Of a DNA stretch of 64,000 nucleotides, positions 10,854-21,091 are shown one piece after another (position 1 is the stretch's first letter; every line of letters begins with the position of its first letter). Under the pieces are notes generated by a model. That model was not told the DNA's origin and ran no database searches. It saw only the letters and a list, made by a program, of their open reading frames with translations. The position numbers were made by a program, and so were the translations under genes. The DNA is from Alisma plantago-aquatica (Eukaryota > Streptophyta > Magnoliopsida > Alismatales > Alismataceae), in NCBI GenBank assembly GCA_963693085.1, contig OY856409.1:522047803-522111802 (forward strand), read 5' to 3'.

Positions 10854-12083
10854 ATGGAAGGGAGAGGTTATGGTCATGATGACCAGGCTGAGAGTCATGT
10901 TGGCCCTGATCCTCTGTACTTGGGTCCAGGTGGTGGTGACCACGTGGATGAAGCATCTCGTATGTATAAGATGTTTCTGGAGACCAGGGAGAAGTACAAA
11001 GCTGATAGGCGAGCTTCTACTTCTACCAGCAGTAAGGATCTGATGCGATCTTATGAGCTTGTAAAGAAGCTTGGTGGTACAGAATTCAGTGGTACTACAG
11101 ATCCTGCAGAGGCAGATGAGTGGTGGAGACAGATAGAGAAGGTCTTTCGCTTGATGGAGCTTCCAGAAGAGAAGAAGATTAATCACGCCGTTTATCTTCT
11201 GACAGGCGATGCAGAGTTGTGGTGGCACGGTGTGGAGGAAAAGAGGAGAGGTACAGAGCTTTCTTGGTAGGATTTCTCTGAAGAGTTTCATCTTAAGTTT
11301 TATCCACCTACCTTCCTTAATGAGAAAATCAGGCAGTTACAGAACATTAAGCAGGGGAACATGTCAGTTACTGAGTATGAAGCGCTTTTCACCCAGTTAG
11401 CGAACTTCTGTCCGCAGCTTGTTCCTGACAACATAGAAAGATGCAGAAGGTTTCAAGAAGGGCTAGGGCCAGAAATTCGGCATACAGTTTCTGCTACTAG
11501 CAGGAGGAACAGAGAGAACTTTGGTGAGTTTGTTGAGGCTGCTAGACAGGTTGAAGAATCTGTGAATGCTGATAAGGTGCCTGAGTCTAAGAAGAGATCT
11601 GCAGATTTCAGTAGAGGACAGTCCAGTAGTGGATATAGAGGTGGAGGTAGAGGTTTCTTTTCTAAGCTTAGGCGTGGCTTTAGCTGCTTCGGTAAACAGA
11701 GATCTGAGGACGTTTCTTCTTTTAGGGGCAGAGGGAGACATAGCCTAGGTAAATGGAGTCGAGCATCTAGTGGGCGGCCATCTGGATCATCTACTTCTGT
11801 GACTGGTCCACTGAGACAGGAGATGCAAGTATGTAATGCTTGTGGAAGAGTACACTCTGGGCTATGTTGGGGTTTAGATTATACAGAATGTTACCACTGT
11901 GGGCAGATAGGACATATAAAGAAGTTTTGCCCTCAGCTTCAACCAGCAGCATCACAGGCTTCTCAGCCCCAGTTTTATGATGTTCAGAGACAACCTCCAG
12001 TTGAAGGACTGAGTTCTTCTGTGGCTTCCGGTTCTAGAGGTGGTGGAATGCCCAGTGGCAGGAGTGGTCAGAGAGGACAGCGT
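10854..12083 (+). pseudogene. gag: GypB Gag (capsid and nucleocapsid), one internal stop
   Basis: The ATG at 10854 (MEGRGYGHDD) is the first in frame after the leader. It is preceded by ttattgcag, which could also serve as a splice acceptor. The retrotransposon Gag domain covers about residues 70-230 (GTTDPAEADEWW, VYLLTGDAELWW, MSVTEYEALF). A basic, Gly/Ser/Arg-rich stretch follows, then a CCHC zinc knuckle CYHCGQIGHIKKFC at 11889-11930. A TAG at 11268-11270 cuts the frame, which continues unchanged after it. The product would package element RNA into virus-like particles in the cytoplasm. Confidence 0.9.
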
Positions 12084-12575
12084 GGCAGAGGGAGAGCTTC
12101 AGCACGTTTCTTCTCTTTGACACCTCAGGAAGGTATAATTTCTTCACAAGTTGTTACTGGAACGATGTTCTTATTCAATAGAATACCAGTTTCAGTTTTA
12201 ATAGATCCGAGTGCTACTCACTCTTTCATACGATGTTCTTTAGTTGGTGAACTTAATTTGTTAACTCAAGAATTGGTAGATGAGTTAGTGTTGAGAGTTC
12301 CACTAGGTGGACCAATGGTTCTGACTGAGTTCTGTCCCGGATGTTTGTTATCTTTTGGAGGTTACACCTTTGCTGCTAATCTCATACCCTTGGATGTCAA
12401 TACTTTTCAAGTCATCTTGGGTATGGATTGTCTTGAGACATATCGAGTGCAACTCGATTGTTGGAGGAAGGAAGCTACCTTTCAACTAGGTGAATTTTCT
12501 TGTGTCTTTACTGGAGACAGGAAAGTTCTACCTATGTGCATGGTATCAGCTGCTGTAGCTGATAAGATGCTATAG
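12084..12575 (+). pseudogene. GypB aspartic protease
   Basis: This continues the Gag frame. The active-site motif reads IDPSATHSFI, so the usual DSG/DTG-type triad is changed to DPS. The second conserved block, VILGMDCLE, is present. A TAG at 12573-12575 ends the open stretch and the same frame resumes with [11 protein letters not shown]. The enzyme would cleave the Gag-Pol polyprotein; the changed active site makes activity doubtful. Confidence 0.85.
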
Positions 12576-14110
12576 AAAGGATGTGAAGCGTTCCTTGCTC
12601 ATGTGGTTGACGCTAGAACAGAGAAGAGCACCGCCAGTGTTTATGATGTACCTGTGGTTCGTGAGTTTTCTGATGTTTTTCCAGAAGAGTTGCCAGGCTT
12701 ACCTCCTGTCAGAGACCTGGATTTTGAGATTCAAGTATATCCAGGTAGTCATCCAGTAGCACTGCCAGCCTATAGAATGGCACCTGCAGAGTTGAAGGAA
12801 CTCAAGGTGCAGTTGCAGGAATTGCTGGATAAGGGTTTCATCAGACCCAGTTCTTCGCCGTGGGGTGCTCCAGTGCTGTTTGTTAAAAAGAAGGATGGTA
12901 CCATGCGTCTCTGTATAGATTACAGGCAACTGAACAAGATCACTATTAAGAACAAGTATCCTTTGTCGAGAATAGACGATCTGTTTGATCAGTTGCGTGG
13001 AGAAACGGTTTTCTCTAAAATAGATTTGAGATCTAGATACCATCAACTTAGAGTAAAGGCTTCTGATATTTCCAAAACAGCTTTCAGAACCAGGTATGGG
13101 CATTATGAGTTTTTGTTCATGTCGTTTGGGCTGACCAATGCCCCAGCAGCCTTTATGGATATGATGAATCGGATTTTCAAACCGTTCCTAGATCAGTTTA
13201 TTGTAGTCTTTATAGATGATATCCTGATCTAATCCAGAGATGATGTACAACATGAGCAACACCTGAGAGTAGTGTTGCAGTTGTTGAGGCAACACCAACT
13301 GTATGCTAAGTTTAGCAAGTGTGAGTTCTGGTTGGCTGAGGTAGCATTTCTTGGACATGTTATCTCGAGAGATGGAGTTAGCGTTGATCCTAAGAAAGTT
13401 GATTCTGTGCTTCAGTGGGAACAACCTAAGACTCCTACTGAGATCAGAAGTTTCTTGGGATTAGCAGGTTATTACAGAAGGTTTATACAGAACTTCAGTG
13501 TGCTAGCATCACCTTTAACACGCCTGACGAGGAAGAATGCACCGTTTGTTTGGTCTGATAACTGTGAGAAGAGTTTTCAGATTTTGAAGAGGAAGTTGAC
13601 CACAGCGCCAGTGTTAGTGTTGCCTGAGGCAAATAAAGGTTATACAGTGTTCTGCGACGCTTCCAGGAGAGGTTTGGGCTGTGTGCTGATGCAGGAAGGC
13701 AAAGTTGTGGCTTATGCATCTAGACAGCTTAAGAAGAACGAAGAGAACTACCCTACTCATGATCTCGAGTTAGGTGCTATAGTTCATGCTCTTAAGACAT
13801 GGCGTCACTACCTGTATGGTGAGACATGTCAGGTGTTTACGGACCATAAGAGCCTGAAGTATATCTTCACTCAAAAGATTTGAATCTGATACATCGCAGA
13901 TGGCTTGAGCTTATCAAGGATTATGACGTGACAATCGATTACCATCCTGGTAAAGCAAATGTTGTCGCAGATGCTTTGAGTAGAAAGTCAAGTTCAACTG
14001 CAGATGCATTTTCTATGGCATGTTTCAAGAGAGACTTGCTTGTAGATATGCGAAAGTTGAACTTAGACTTGAATGTGACTGGACAGAGTGGGTTGATTGC
14101 TCAGATGTAG
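12576..14110 (+). pseudogene. pol: GypB reverse transcriptase and RNase H
   Basis: RT motifs are clear: [57 protein letters not shown] and the catalytic VVFIDDILI (around 13200-13230). RNase H follows with [31 protein letters not shown] and [10 protein letters not shown], then [18 protein letters not shown]. Breaks: TAA at 13230-13232 right after the RT active site, a 1-bp loss near 13875-13880 that shifts frame, and TAG at 14108-14110. The protein would copy element RNA to cDNA. Confidence 0.92.
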
Positions 14111-15547
14111 GTCAAACCTACTTTCTATGATCAGATTAAGGAGTTGCAACAGAATGATGACGAGTTGTGGCAGGTTATGCAGGATATGTCGGAAGGTAAA
14201 AGGAAAGAATTCAGGTTTTCTGACGATGGTGTGTTATATCTTCATGACAGGTTGTGTGTACCTGGGAATAGTGAACTGAAAGAGCAGATTCTTGAAGAAG
14301 CGCATGCTTCTATGTATGCTATGCATCCTGGTAACACGAAGATGTACAAGAATCTCAGAGAGCTGTACTGGTGGTCAGGTATGAAAAGAGATGTGGCTGA
14401 GTATGTGGCTAGATGTGGAGTGTGTCAGTAGGTTAAGGCTGAGCATCAGAAACCTACTGGCACTTTACAGTCGCTTCCTATACCTGAATGGAAATGGGAA
14501 CACATCACGATGGATTTTGTGGTAGGATTACCCAGGACGTCTAGAGGTTCGGACTCGATTTGGGTGATTGTGGATAGACTAACTAAGTCTGCTCACTTTC
14601 TTCCAGTCAAGTCAACCTTTGATGTTCCGAAGCTGGCCAAGATATATGTAGACGAGGTAATCAGATTGCATGGAATTCCAGTTTCCATTATTTCTGACAA
14701 AGATCCTAAGTTTACATCTAGGTTCTGGAATCAGTTACATCGTGCGTTGGGCACAAAGTTGAGGTTTAGTACAGCGTTTCACCCGCAGACAAATGGTCAA
14801 TCTGAGAGGACCATTCAGACCCTTGAAGACATGCTGAGAGCATGCATTCTGCAGTTTAGAGGTAAGTGGGAAGAACACTTAAGCCTGATGGAGTTTGCAT
14901 ATAACAACAGCTACCATTCTAGTCTTGGAATGGCCCCATATGAAGCTCTATATGGCAGGAAGTGTAGATCACCAGTTTGTTGGTATGAGATTGGTGAGAA
15001 AGAAATTCTTGGACCTGAGATAGTTGATATAACTATAGAGAAGATATCTGTGATCAGGGAGCAGTTGAAAGCTGCACAGGACAGACAGAAAAGTTATGCA
15101 GAGAGACGACGTCGACCTCTTGAGTTTGAGATTGGTGATGAGGTGTATCTGAAAGTTTCACCGTGGAAGGGAGTTCTAAGGTTTGACAAGAAAGGCAAGT
15201 TGACCCCTAGGTTTATGGGCCCATATCCTATCGTTGAGAGGATTGGACCTGTAGCCTACAGGTTAGATTTGCCGTCTGAGTTGGCAAATCTTCATGATGT
15301 GTTTCATGTGTCTATGTTGAAGAAGTGTCACCCCGGTACAGAGAAAATATTAGATCCAGATCTGGCACAGCTTAGAACAGATGTGTCCTATGTTGAAGGA
15401 CCAGTGCAGATAGTCGATCACCGGATTAAGAAGCTTAAGAACCGTGAGATTCTTTTGGTAAAGGTTCTGTGGAGGAACCATAATCTTGAGGAATCTACGT
15501 GGGAGCTTGAGTCAGAAATGCGTAACAAGTTTCCTTTTCTCTTTTAG
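14111..15547 (+). pseudogene. GypB integrase with C-terminal chromodomain
   Basis: The zinc-binding HHCC region (EEAHASMYAMHP, ending CGVCQ) is at about 14285-14428 and is cut by TAG at 14429-14431. From 14510 a 345-codon open stretch holds the catalytic core: D in VIVDRLTKSAHF, D in SDKDPKFTS, E in NGQSERTIQ, with spacing as in the family. Then come FAYNNSYHSS, the MGPYPI C-terminal domain and a chromodomain (VEGPVQIVDHRIKK, ILLVKVLW, STWELESEM). It ends at TAG 15545-15547. Only the stops upstream spoil this module. Confidence 0.93.
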
Positions 15548-15570
15548 GAATTTCGGGACGAAATTCTTAT

Positions 15571-15583
15571 AAGGGAGGGAGAT
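15571..15583 (+). other. GypB polypurine tract
   Basis: aagggagggagat directly precedes the 3' LTR and follows a gggacgaaattc block common at the end of such elements. It primes plus-strand synthesis. Confidence 0.85.
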
Positions 15584-17812
15584 TGATACGACCCGCGTCG
15601 AGCTTAACCTGTAAGTATGTTGCTAAGCATGTGTTTTAGCTGCTTTGCTAAGCTGTAAGCTTGTTTTTGTTAATAATTTTTATAACGGATATGATATGTG
15701 CTTAGTGTGAATCCTAGCCCTTAAAACGTGTAGGATCTTACGCTTGAAGCGTTGCCAGAGAAATCGTTTGAATCCGACCTTCGAGTCAAAAGTTGCATGT
15801 TTTTGGGCTTGTAGGGACCCGTTTGTAGTTTTTGGAAGTTCTTGGACTTGGCGTTTTGGCCCCTAGGTTTTCCTCCTTATCTATTCTTTCTCACTTATCT
15901 CGTTTCATTTTTCCAGAAACGAGAGAACACAGAAGCGTTCTTCTTCTTCCTTCGCATGAGAGAGAGAGAGAGGGAGCTAAGAAGGGAAGGACGTCTTGGA
16001 GCCAAGGTTTTGCTCCGGCCAGCAGCTGCGATTCATTTTCTTCCCTCCTTCCATCATCTTCTCCACCAATCGATCCAGCTAGCAGCAAGAGCTGCGTTTG
16101 CGAGGAGATAGCATGAAGATTAGGGCGCAAGAGCAGCCCTAGCTTGACCTTCTTTCTCCCTCCGGCTAGTTCCTGGTGGTGTGCACCTATTGCAAGTGAT
16201 TTGCAACCCAATTCGAGGGTTTTACCCGTCGATTCGAGTGAAATCGACATCTGCAGGTCCGTTTTTATTTTCTGTCTGTGCGCGGTTCGGCCGAGTTCGT
16301 GTTTTGGTCGGCCGAGTTCCTTGTTTAGGATTTTGAACAACGTTTTGGTCGGCCGAGTTTGGTCTTGAATCGGCCGAGTTTCTTTTGTAGGTAAACGAGC
16401 AGTGTCTCGATCGGCCGAGTTTCCAGTTGAATCGGCCGAGTTTTCTACTGATCGGCCGAAGTTGGTCGGCCGAGTTTCAGAAGCTGAGAGGTGATCGGCC
16501 GAGTTTCAAAGTGATCGGCCGAGTTTCAAGTAGTGAGTGGCAGTTCATTCAGAAATCATTATTTAACTCAATTTAAATGCTTATTTGCTTCAATATCAGT
16601 TGGTATGACTCTTAAACAGTGTAGTATGTATAATAGAGTATGATTGATTCATTGAAAACTTGAAATGAGCATGAAATGTGATATTCTTGTTTAAATGGTT
16701 ATATGTTAATCAGTTAATAGACTTAGGTGCCCCAACACCGTAGAACCCCATTGCGCGGTCTGTACCTTTGGGGTGAAACGATCGTTCTAGCCTTGTGCCT
16801 AGATGGTCGGTGGCTCGTGTTCAACAATAATCTGTGCGTGTGTCACGGTGGCACTGGAGTAAATAGGGGTTATTCAACAATAATCCGTGCGTGTGTCACG
16901 GTGGTAACCCAGACCCTCCGACTGTGCACTACAGGTTGCGGGAGGAGTCCAGAGCACTCAGAGTTAGTGCAGACAGGCCCTTGTGCGCCTGAGGCCCTTG
17001 TGCGCCTGAGAGTCCTGTGCAGACCAGGACGGACAGTCAGACTTAGCATTTCCCGGGTGTGTCGCTAAGTCTTGTACGGTGGGATCGTAGTTCGCTACAG
17101 ATCTTCATATGTAGAGTGCGCTACATATGTTTGGGGCATAATAATATAATATGTAATCATATAGAATAACAGTAAATTCATATATCCGAACTTTTGTGCC
17201 AATTCATTATATCTGTTTATTGGTTTAAATTATTTGTTGTTGCATAGAAAAGTGATTATATTCTGCAATGTGCTATGTCATTAGAACTTCCCTGCTTGTA
17301 CTGTATTTATGTTTATTTCAATTTTATAAACCTGATGAGTTGTTTAGTGATAGCTAAATGAAAGGCTATTCACTGAGCGAGTAGGCTCATACCTCTACTC
17401 AAAACATTTTCAGGTCATCATCAGTAGTAGGAATCTGAAGGATCCTTTCATCCTAACGCTTAGTCTGTAGAAGGTATACATAGTTAGTAGTTAGAGGTCT
17501 CTTAGTCCTTTCCCCTCGATCTTTGGGACAAGGTGTGGGTGAGAGAGAATGTGTATAAATATGTAAATTTAACTGTTATGCTTTATTTTATGTCGAACAA
17601 TGTAATATGCTGTAGACTCTGTTTATATTGCTAGTCAGCTTAATCAAAATGCTTCCGCAGTTTGTTGAGTTTTATTTTACAGCATAAATCAGATTACCTT
17701 TTAATGCCTTCTAAATGTTCTTAAAAAGTTATGAATGGTTTGGCTTGTGTATAATCCCTCCGTCGCGCCCTAATCTTGTGGGTTGTGGTTAGTGTGAGAT
17801 AGGGGTGTGACA
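15584..17812 (+). repeat. GypB 3' LTR
   Basis: 2,229 bp, a close match to 8494-10710. It carries one more TCGGCCGA-type copy (a 14-bp insertion near 16453-16466) and cleaner motif copies than the 5' LTR. It ends GTGACA before the TSD CCTTT at 17813. Confidence 0.93.
16287..16527 (+). repeat. TCGGCCGAGTT(T) motif array in GypB 3' LTR
   Basis: Ten copies near 16287, 16308, 16349, 16370, 16411, 16432, 16453 (variant with extra A), 16465, 16495 and 16516. Almost all keep the CGGCCG palindrome. Confidence 0.85.
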
Positions 17813-18090
17813 CCTTTAGTCATCAATTTTTAAGTTAATAACTGACGTCGTATGTTAAATTTTGAAGGTAATATTTTTCACTGGAAAATTTGGAATTGGC
17901 GGTTGATTTTAGGCGTTAGTTGCTTATTAACAAACCGACGCTAAATTAAAAGTGATATCCGTGTCTGGGCGCTCTTCACTTATAGTTGTTAGTTTTTGTA
18001 TTTAGCCGACGTTGTACACCTTAGATGTCAGTTTCATGTATACAACTGATGCCTGTAAATATGACGTTATAAGCCATTTCTGTAGTAGTG
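17813..18090. repeat. CACTA right end: subterminal and terminal repeat
   Basis: This begins with the second CCTTT of the GypB TSD and continues the region left at 8493. Motifs such as aactgacgtcg, ggcggttgatttt and aaaccgacgct repeat the subterminal theme. It ends ttctgtagtagtg, the inverted copy of the left terminus, at 18078-18090. Confidence 0.78.
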
Positions 18091-18093
18091 TAT

Positions 18094-18202
18094 CCAAGGA
18101 AATACACCTCCTTCAGCCAAAACTCATACTTGCTAAACTTACCGTATAACTTGTGATGTCTCAACAAGGTCAACACATGTCATAGATGATGCTCAAGCTA
18201 CT
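18094..18202 (-). pseudogene. GypA RT fragment between the CACTA element and LardE
   Basis: Minus-strand reading gives the LYGKFSKYEFWLKEVYFLG block that lies between the RT active site and VDPKK in GypB and GypD. Its left edge rejoins 2453 across the CACTA element. Its right edge carries CTACT (18198-18202), the LardE TSD, and rejoins 26109. It proves that both elements landed in one GypA copy. Confidence 0.9.
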
Positions 18203-18919
18203 TGTGATAAAGTGGATTTTTGCATTATAATGAAATAATTACACTTTTGCCCTCATTATATTATCTCATGGTCTCAAATAATTTTTGTTATCTTCATAAT
18301 CAATGTTGAGACTCAAATCCAAGATATAGTGAACAATGTGAACTTTATCCACATTATAACACCTCATATTTGATTAATTCATTACCTTGTCCAAATAAGA
18401 AAATTGATCCATCAAACTTCATCATATTGTTCCCAAACTTTTTATAAAGGTTCTCCACGTTTTTGTGAGGCTTTGGTACAAATTTGAGGTTATTTAGATA
18501 TTCCTATGTTTTTCTATGAATTTTGGAAGTTATCTTGTCAAAATCATTTTATTTGCCTTTTCTTGGGCTTTTCCAAGTCAACAATCCGAGTGAAGGGTCG
18601 GGCGCGAGCCACAGCCCTTGGATCTGGCTCTTGCAGATCCATGCTTGATCCAACAGCCATGAACTCATCTTCTACCTCCCGCAATTAGCGGGGAGGAGTA
18701 AATGAAGACGGAACAGCAAGATCTCGCGCCTAAGACCACGATTCAAAATTCTAATCGAGAGGGAATGTTCACCTCATGATTTCGTGCTCATCCAGCCCTA
18801 TTTTGACCGCCATTCATGCACTCTTTGACCGCTAAAACGCTTCCCTTGGCTATCCTTCTCACTCCGGCGGCCATGGCTGCAACCAAAATTGGTTTGCCCT
18901 AAAATGTACCCCCCAGTCC

Positions 18920-18927
18920 TATATAAA
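18920..18927 (+). promoter_or_regulatory. Likely TATA box of LardE 5' LTR
   Basis: TATATAAA sits in a GC-rich setting (cagtcc before, ccccaaaaaggg after) about 720 bp into the LTR, as expected for the U3 promoter. The same box is at 23946-23953 in the 3' LTR. Confidence 0.6.
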
Positions 18928-19259
18928 CCCCAAAAAGGGATGCTGCTATCATCCATCATGAGAACTCATCCCTTTTGCACTCTCCCACGGCTTGCCTCAC
19001 CCTCGATTTCCCTCCCCAACCTTCTTGCTGCAGTGCGGCGCCGCCGCAAAGCCCAAATAGGGTGTTTCCTCCTCGCGGCACCATACCATCATCTAAGGTG
19101 CTCTTCTAGTCCGCGAGTTGGAGATACGTTTGGGCGGCACCTTGCCTGTTTCCCTCGCCCACTGATGCTCTCAGAGCTGCTCCATGCCGGCATGGTCCTC
19201 CGTCGATCTTCTGGGCTCACGTGAGACCTATGCGAGTAGGGGAAGGAGTCCTGGAATGG

Positions 19260-19318
19260 CTTGGTTCAAGAGAAACTCGTCGGTTCAGCAAACCAACTAA
19301 ACCACTGATTGAACCAAG
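19260..19318 (+). repeat. Inverted repeat and GGTTC/GAACC motif cluster in LardE LTR
   Basis: CTTGGTTCAA (19260-19269) is exactly inverted by TTGAACCAAG (19309-19318). Further RAACC or GGTTC words lie between and after, to about 19370. In the 3' LTR one arm has a mismatch (CTCGGTTCAA). Confidence 0.6.
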
Positions 19319-21079
19319 AAAACAAGTGTTAAACCAGCCAAATCAGACTGTGAACCGAATCCTTAGACAAGAAAGCCACCTCGCATATTTGGATCCATCT
19401 CAGCCGCTACTTGTTCATCAAACGGTAATCAAATTTCCCATTTAAGGTATTTTTACCCCTTCTCTACTCAAATATTCGATTAAATGCCCAGATCTTGTTT
19501 AAATCATAGAAAATGCATCTGACCTCCAAAAATGATGAATAAGTAGTCAATCTTGATCAGAAAAATCTAGTGCATCATTTAAAAATACTTTTGAAACCTG
19601 ATTACAAACGATGCTCACTGATATACTTAAATATGGATCTCTTGCTTAGTTTATTAGTCTAAATGACTCAATGTTGTGATTAGACCTTGAAAACCTTATA
19701 TCTTAACTATGATGATTATCTTGAGACATTAAATCATACTTGACTAGAATAGATCTAATCTCATTGTCTTAACCACCTTTGAATATTAATCTTATGCCTT
19801 GAAAGTAATTTTGATGATATCTTGATAATATAATTGATCTAAATCTGGTGGCATATCTAAATCTATTTACCTAAAAGTTGATCTCTGATTTACTCATCAG
19901 AACTTGATCTGATCCTTGAACTCCAATGATGTTAGTTATCATGATGATGATATAGAAATGTGATGATGACTTGGATAATGATCATAAATTAGGGTTAACA
20001 CATATAATCCTAGAAAACCTAGGTAAGTCATTCACACTGGAATATATTGTATACTTAAAATAATGTTGGACTTATTGGAATATTGATTATAAGTGAATGA
20101 CCCAACCCCAAGGTTGACATAGGAAAGTGTAACCCTAATCTCGAATATTGAAACATGACATTCATAATATCATGATCTTAACCCTGGATCCTATCTTGAT
20201 GATTTAGGATCTGACTCAAAGGGTCTACCTATTATTTGTTGATTATACTCGAATCCTCGGTGAAAGGTACGCTATTATAGAACTCCTCCTTGATTGTATT
20301 GAAGATACTTTTACGTATCTCTTGAACGTATGCTTGGCTATTTACTTGGATGAGCTACTATTCCCTATGATTAGTCTTCTGTTTTTCTATATTATACTTT
20401 GAAAAACATGAAAACATAAATTGCATGCCCATTATGACTGCCCGTATATTGATAATGATGATGATATTGATAATGTTGATAATGTTGATATTGAGTACAA
20501 CAACCCCCTCATTTGGAGGTGGGACTTGTACATTGGCTTCCTATGTTCCTATGGTGAAAAGGGGCCTAGTGACCTTCCCCATCGCGTTGGGGTAATAGAG
20601 TCATACAAAATATATAAGCATGCTTCTTGAATTACAGCATAATGGGAACTCGTAATAAAAGTTGAATTGCTTGAAAAACTTGTCGAATAAATGTTGGTTT
20701 TGCAAATTGCTTATTATTCTTTGAAATATAAGTCATGCCAAGCATACTATTTTGTTATAAATCGTTTTATTTGATTTTTGATAGCATACCGTGCAATTGC
20801 ATGATTGTGTCTCGATTTTATTGATTTTAGGCAATATACATGGAAAATTGAATAAGATCGCTTCCGCACTCATACACTCTGATGACAAAGATGAATCGGT
20901 TATATCTCCATATTGGGTTAGTTTGTTCTTTAATTATCCAGTTTTTGAGTTATTTATTTCTTATTGTATATGCCAGTGTGTTAGATCCTACGGGGCCACT
21001 CAGGGACGGGCGCTTCAATCCCTTTACCACTGTTTAGACAGTGAGATTGGGATTGGGGTAAGAACAGTTCCGTGACAGT

Positions 21080-21091
21080 TGGTATCAGAGC
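21080..21091 (+). other. LardE primer-binding site (tRNA-Met initiator)
   Basis: TGGTATCAGAGC begins 2 bp after the LTR end and complements initiator tRNA-Met. Together with the PPT it shows that reverse transcription signals are kept. Confidence 0.9.

Larger units (their letters stand above)
8494..17812 (+). mobile_element. GypB: near-complete Ty3/Gypsy chromovirus, 9.3 kb
   Basis: LTRs 8494-10710 and 15584-17812 both start TGATACGACCC and end GTGACA. A PBS follows the first and a PPT precedes the second. The 5-bp TSD CCTTT flanks both sides (8489-8493, 17813-17817). The internal region holds Gag, PR, RT, RNase H, IN and chromodomain in that order. The two LTRs differ at about 40 positions by eye plus a 14-bp indel, near 98% identity, so the insertion is fairly recent. 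Five premature stops and one frameshift disable it. It is the deepest element of the nest. Confidence 0.95.
2457..18090 (-). mobile_element. CACTA (En/Spm) DNA transposon carrying nested GypB
   Basis: The ends are imperfect inverted repeats: TACTACTACAGAA on the left (2457-2469) and, reading inward, CACTACTACAGAA on the right (18090-18078). The leading C has become T on the left. Both ends hold GTCGGTT-type subterminal repeats, and a TNP2-type transposase lies at 3047-6127 on the minus strand. Without GypB (9.3 kb) it is about 6.3 kb. The right end is therefore the transposase 5' side. No recognisable second gene (TNPA type) was seen. It lies in GypA RT with TSD TAT. Confidence 0.88.
18203..21077 (+). 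repeat. LardE 5' LTR
   Basis: 2,875 bp, matching 23230-26103 throughout. It contains a TATA box (18920), an inverted repeat (19260-19318), GAT-rich simple sequence near 20455-20490 and a short hairpin CCCCA, tcgcgt, TGGGG near 20578-20593. ORFs near 18889 and 20421 recur in the other LTR and have no protein-like pattern. Confidence 0.92.

Noticed and set aside
18889..19445. ORFs in LardE LTRs (also 23984-24471)
   Set aside because: They lie inside LTR sequence, overlap in different frames and show no domain. LTR duplication explains their repetition.
20791..21075. 94-codon ORF at the end of the LardE 5' LTR (copy at 25817-26101)
   Set aside because: It ends at the LTR boundary and has no domain. 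It is an LTR-internal frame repeated by duplication.
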